From Desulfuromonadaceae bacterium UBA2294 (lineage in GTDB: Bacteria > Desulfobacterota > Desulfuromonadia > Desulfuromonadales > UBA2294), in contig DDWE01000082.1 of the NCBI GenBank assembly GCA_002345625.1, forward strand, positions 1-7,273: DNA of 7,273 nucleotides. Direction: 5' to 3'. The position numbers and the translations under genes are program-made. Positions 7,210-7,273 of the stretch are shown piece after piece. The number at the start of each line of letters is the position of its first letter. Position 1 is the first letter of the stretch. The notes under the pieces are model-generated. The model worked only from the letters and a program-made list of their open reading frames with translations, searched no databases and was not told the origin of the DNA.

Positions 7210-7273
7210 ATGGCTGAGAAAAAACTTCGTCAAATCGCAATCTACGGCAAAGGCGGCATCGGCAAGTCAACCA
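7210..7273 (+). CDS. nifH: Nitrogenase iron protein NifH, N-terminus only (runs off the window)
   Basis: Twenty-one codons are present and the gene continues beyond the window. NifH is the homodimeric 4Fe-4S ATPase (dinitrogenase reductase) that passes electrons to the MoFe protein; it also serves in FeMo-cofactor synthesis. The visible part reads LRQIAIYGKGGIGKST, with the deviant Walker A / P-loop GKGGIGKST typical of NifH. An extra MAEKK precedes the usual MRQIAIYGKGG start. An excellent ribosome-binding site, AAGGAAGG (7196-7203), lies 6 nt before the ATG. The paralogues VnfH, AnfH, BchL/ChlL and CfbC share this P-loop, but the RQIAIYGKGGIGKSTT context together with the sigma-54 promoter and attenuator leader favours NifH. 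Regulation appears two-layered: sigma-54 initiation, then antitermination at two leader terminators. Confidence 0.92.
   Translation, partial: MAEKKLRQIAIYGKGGIGKST

Overview
The window looks like chromosomal DNA of a free-living, nitrogen-fixing Desulfuromonadales-type bacterium (Geobacter / Desulfuromonas / Pelobacter relatives). The basis is the moderately GC-rich coding style, a solo fabH, a large envelope protein ending in a PilZ domain, and above all a nifH leader that combines a sigma-54 promoter with ANTAR-type antitermination hairpins. That regulatory logic is known from Geobacter. The assignment is inference; no rRNA or other taxonomic marker is present.

Layout. (1) 67-651 (+): an unrecognised 194-residue protein with a cysteine-rich zinc-ribbon C-terminal half, followed by about 400 bp without genes that ends in a 123-bp imperfect inverted repeat abutting the next gene. 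(2) 1053-2042 (-): fabH, 3-oxoacyl-ACP synthase III, with its Cys-His-Asn triad. (3) 2043-2287: divergent intergenic region with a candidate promoter, direct repeats and a dyad. (4) 2288-4558 (+): a 756-residue protein with signal peptide, degenerate staphylococcal-nuclease-like domain, probable STN-like domain, Pro/Ala linker, one transmembrane helix, a Glu-Pro tract encoded by a near-perfect hexanucleotide repeat, and a cytoplasmic PilZ domain. (5) 4587-4626: a bidirectional terminator shared by (4) and the convergent next gene. (6) 4654-6156 (-): a SulP-family anion permease without a STAS domain. (7) 6157-6881: mostly non-coding, holding an inverted-repeat element and the probable remains of a small lipoprotein gene. 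(8) 6882-7209: sigma-54 promoter and a leader of about 300 nt. (9) 7210-end (+): the first 21 codons of nifH.

The most interesting region is the nifH leader. Between promoter and start codon lie two Rho-independent terminators in series. Each is preceded by a pair of small hairpins with A-x-x-G-x-x loops, and in each pair the second hairpin shares bases with the 5' arm of the terminator. This is the architecture of ANTAR-protein antitermination, apparently present twice in tandem, so nifH transcription would have to pass initiation control and then two RNA checkpoints. One of the four hairpins, the first of module 2, is imperfect.

The genes do not form one operon: strands alternate and each gene has its own flanking signals. 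A functional link between the SulP permease (sulfate or molybdate uptake) and nitrogenase is possible but rests only on proximity.
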